Shown here in pieces: positions 4,947-5,476 of a DNA stretch of 5,476 bases. The stretch's first letter is position 1, and every line of letters starts with the position of its first letter. The notes beneath the pieces were generated by a model, which did no database searches, was not told where the DNA came from, and was given only the letters and a program-made list of their open reading frames with translations. Origin of the DNA: Crocinitomicaceae bacterium (GTDB taxonomy: Bacteria > Bacteroidota > Bacteroidia > Flavobacteriales_D > Crocinitomicaceae). The stretch lies in NCBI GenBank assembly GCA_030830385.1, contig JAURNA010000257.1:1-5476 (forward strand). The letters run 5' to 3'. The translations under genes and the position numbers were made by a program.

Positions 4947-5476
4947 TGACTGGCAGGGGGTTTACAGATGATCAACCCGATCGCAGCCGGAAGCATGGTA
5001 TTGACCCCCCAGATGAGTAATGATCCGAAAACGATCGAAAATCCATTCATCCCGAGTGAAGTCAGAATGGGAAGTGCCACCATTTCTTTCACGCCGAGCT
5101 TACCCAATACCAAACCCGGAACCAACATCGTAAGAAAGTACACCTGCCAGATTCCAAGCAGCATTGCCAAGTTGAAGGATTCTCCAAAAGCACCGAGCAT
5201 GAACATAAATTGGAGAGAGAAAATCAAAAATCGAAAAATAGCCAGCCCCAACAATTGAAAGCGAATCATAGGATGACGACGCATAACGATCAGAAGCCTT
5301 CGACCAATCTTCTTGCGAAAACGCTGCAGAAGTCGAACGAAATAATCGAAAAAGAAATAGACCCAAAAACTGATTCCTACACCCACAACCGTAAGCGGCA
5401 TGAAAAACCCGAATGTTTCGCCCACGTACCCATCGTACATTAACCAAACTGCAATTATTCCAAACCCAATGCTCGC
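4943..5476 (-). CDS. Flippase-like membrane protein, LPG synthase TM/UPF0104 type, 5' end beyond the window
   Basis: The frame is open to the right edge: 12 codons (GFGIIAVWL-like) precede the first internal ATG at 5440, with no stop, so the true start lies outside. The 177 residues present are probably the C-terminal half of a roughly 300-350-residue protein. They contain about six hydrophobic segments, a basic cytoplasmic loop (RFRKKIGRRLLIVMRRHP), the family-like segment FRFLIFSLQFMFML followed by AFG, a PGLVLGKLGVKE motif resembling the conserved (S/G)ELGVRE region, and a final WGVNTMLPAAIG stretch. Proteins of this fold include the flippase domain of MprF and many uncharacterised proteins encoded beside glycosyltransferases. 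It probably moves or helps make a lipid-linked product with the glycosyltransferase that follows. Family assignment is by motif recall and is moderately sure. Confidence 0.75.
   Translation of the reverse strand, partial: ASIGFGIIAVWLMYDGYVGETFGFFMPLTVVGVGISFWVYFFFDYFVRLLQRFRKKIGRRLLIVMRRHPMIRFQLLGLAIFRFLIFSLQFMFMLGAFGESFNLAMLLGIWQVYFLTMLVPGLVLGKLGVKEMVALPILTSLGMNGFSIVFGSLLIWGVNTMLPAAIGLIICKPPASQ

Noticed and set aside
5100..5447. Alternative minus-strand frame of 115 codons over the flippase-like gene
   Set aside because: It is out of frame with a hydrophobic, family-like protein that is open to the window edge. Its sequence has no membrane pattern or recognisable motif.
1..5476. Mobile element, CRISPR array, defence island or prophage
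   Set aside because: I saw no transposase, integrase, terminal repeats, regularly spaced repeats or phage genes. The tRNA-adjacent gap holds an eroded frame but no repeat of the tRNA 3' end that would mark an attachment site.

Overview
The window looks like ordinary chromosomal DNA from a member of the Bacteroidota. Flavobacteriales is the likeliest order, but that is an inference. The evidence is two sites of the Bacteroidota sigma-factor type (TAnnTTTG), A-rich translation starts without clear Shine-Dalgarno sequences, a tRNA gene without an encoded CCA, and gene families typical of the phylum: a 450-residue trigger factor with GFRPGQVP, a roughly 300-residue flavin-reductase-like protein, and a DUF3127 protein.

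Layout, left to right. Positions 1-115 hold a weakly supported C-terminal tail of an unidentified + strand gene. The trigger factor gene tig (331-1683, minus) ends at a clear intrinsic terminator (281-308). Upstream of tig on the same strand is tRNA-Leu(UAG) (1751-1832), with its own promoter (1898-1928) and a second intrinsic terminator (1711-1739) between tRNA and tig. The 624-base gap 1833-2456 is not empty. Its minus strand carries a decayed reading frame (about 1923-2280) with several internal stops but long coding-like stretches, probably the remnant of an exported protein.

On the + strand, a flavin-reductase-like (DIM6/NTAB-type) gene (2457-3359) starts 8 bases past a perfect TAnnTTTG box and so is probably transcribed with no leader or almost none. 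It is followed after 22 bases by a DUF3127 gene (3382-3771), whose protein ends in an SSB-like acidic tail DDDLPF. A strong intrinsic terminator (3798-3835) closes this two-gene unit. Its T-tract overlaps the stop codon of the convergent gene.

From the right edge, on the minus strand, come a 5'-truncated membrane protein of the LPG-synthase-TM/UPF0104 flippase-like type (4943-5476, cut by the window edge) and a membrane-anchored family 2 glycosyltransferase (3834-4946). The two overlap by ATGA and probably form an envelope-glycan or glycolipid module.

I see no CRISPR array, insertion sequence, phage or defence system. The parts most worth following up are the SSB-like tail on the DUF3127 protein, the probably leaderless flavin-reductase transcript, the terminator wedged between tRNA-Leu and tig, and the eroded gene in the gap.
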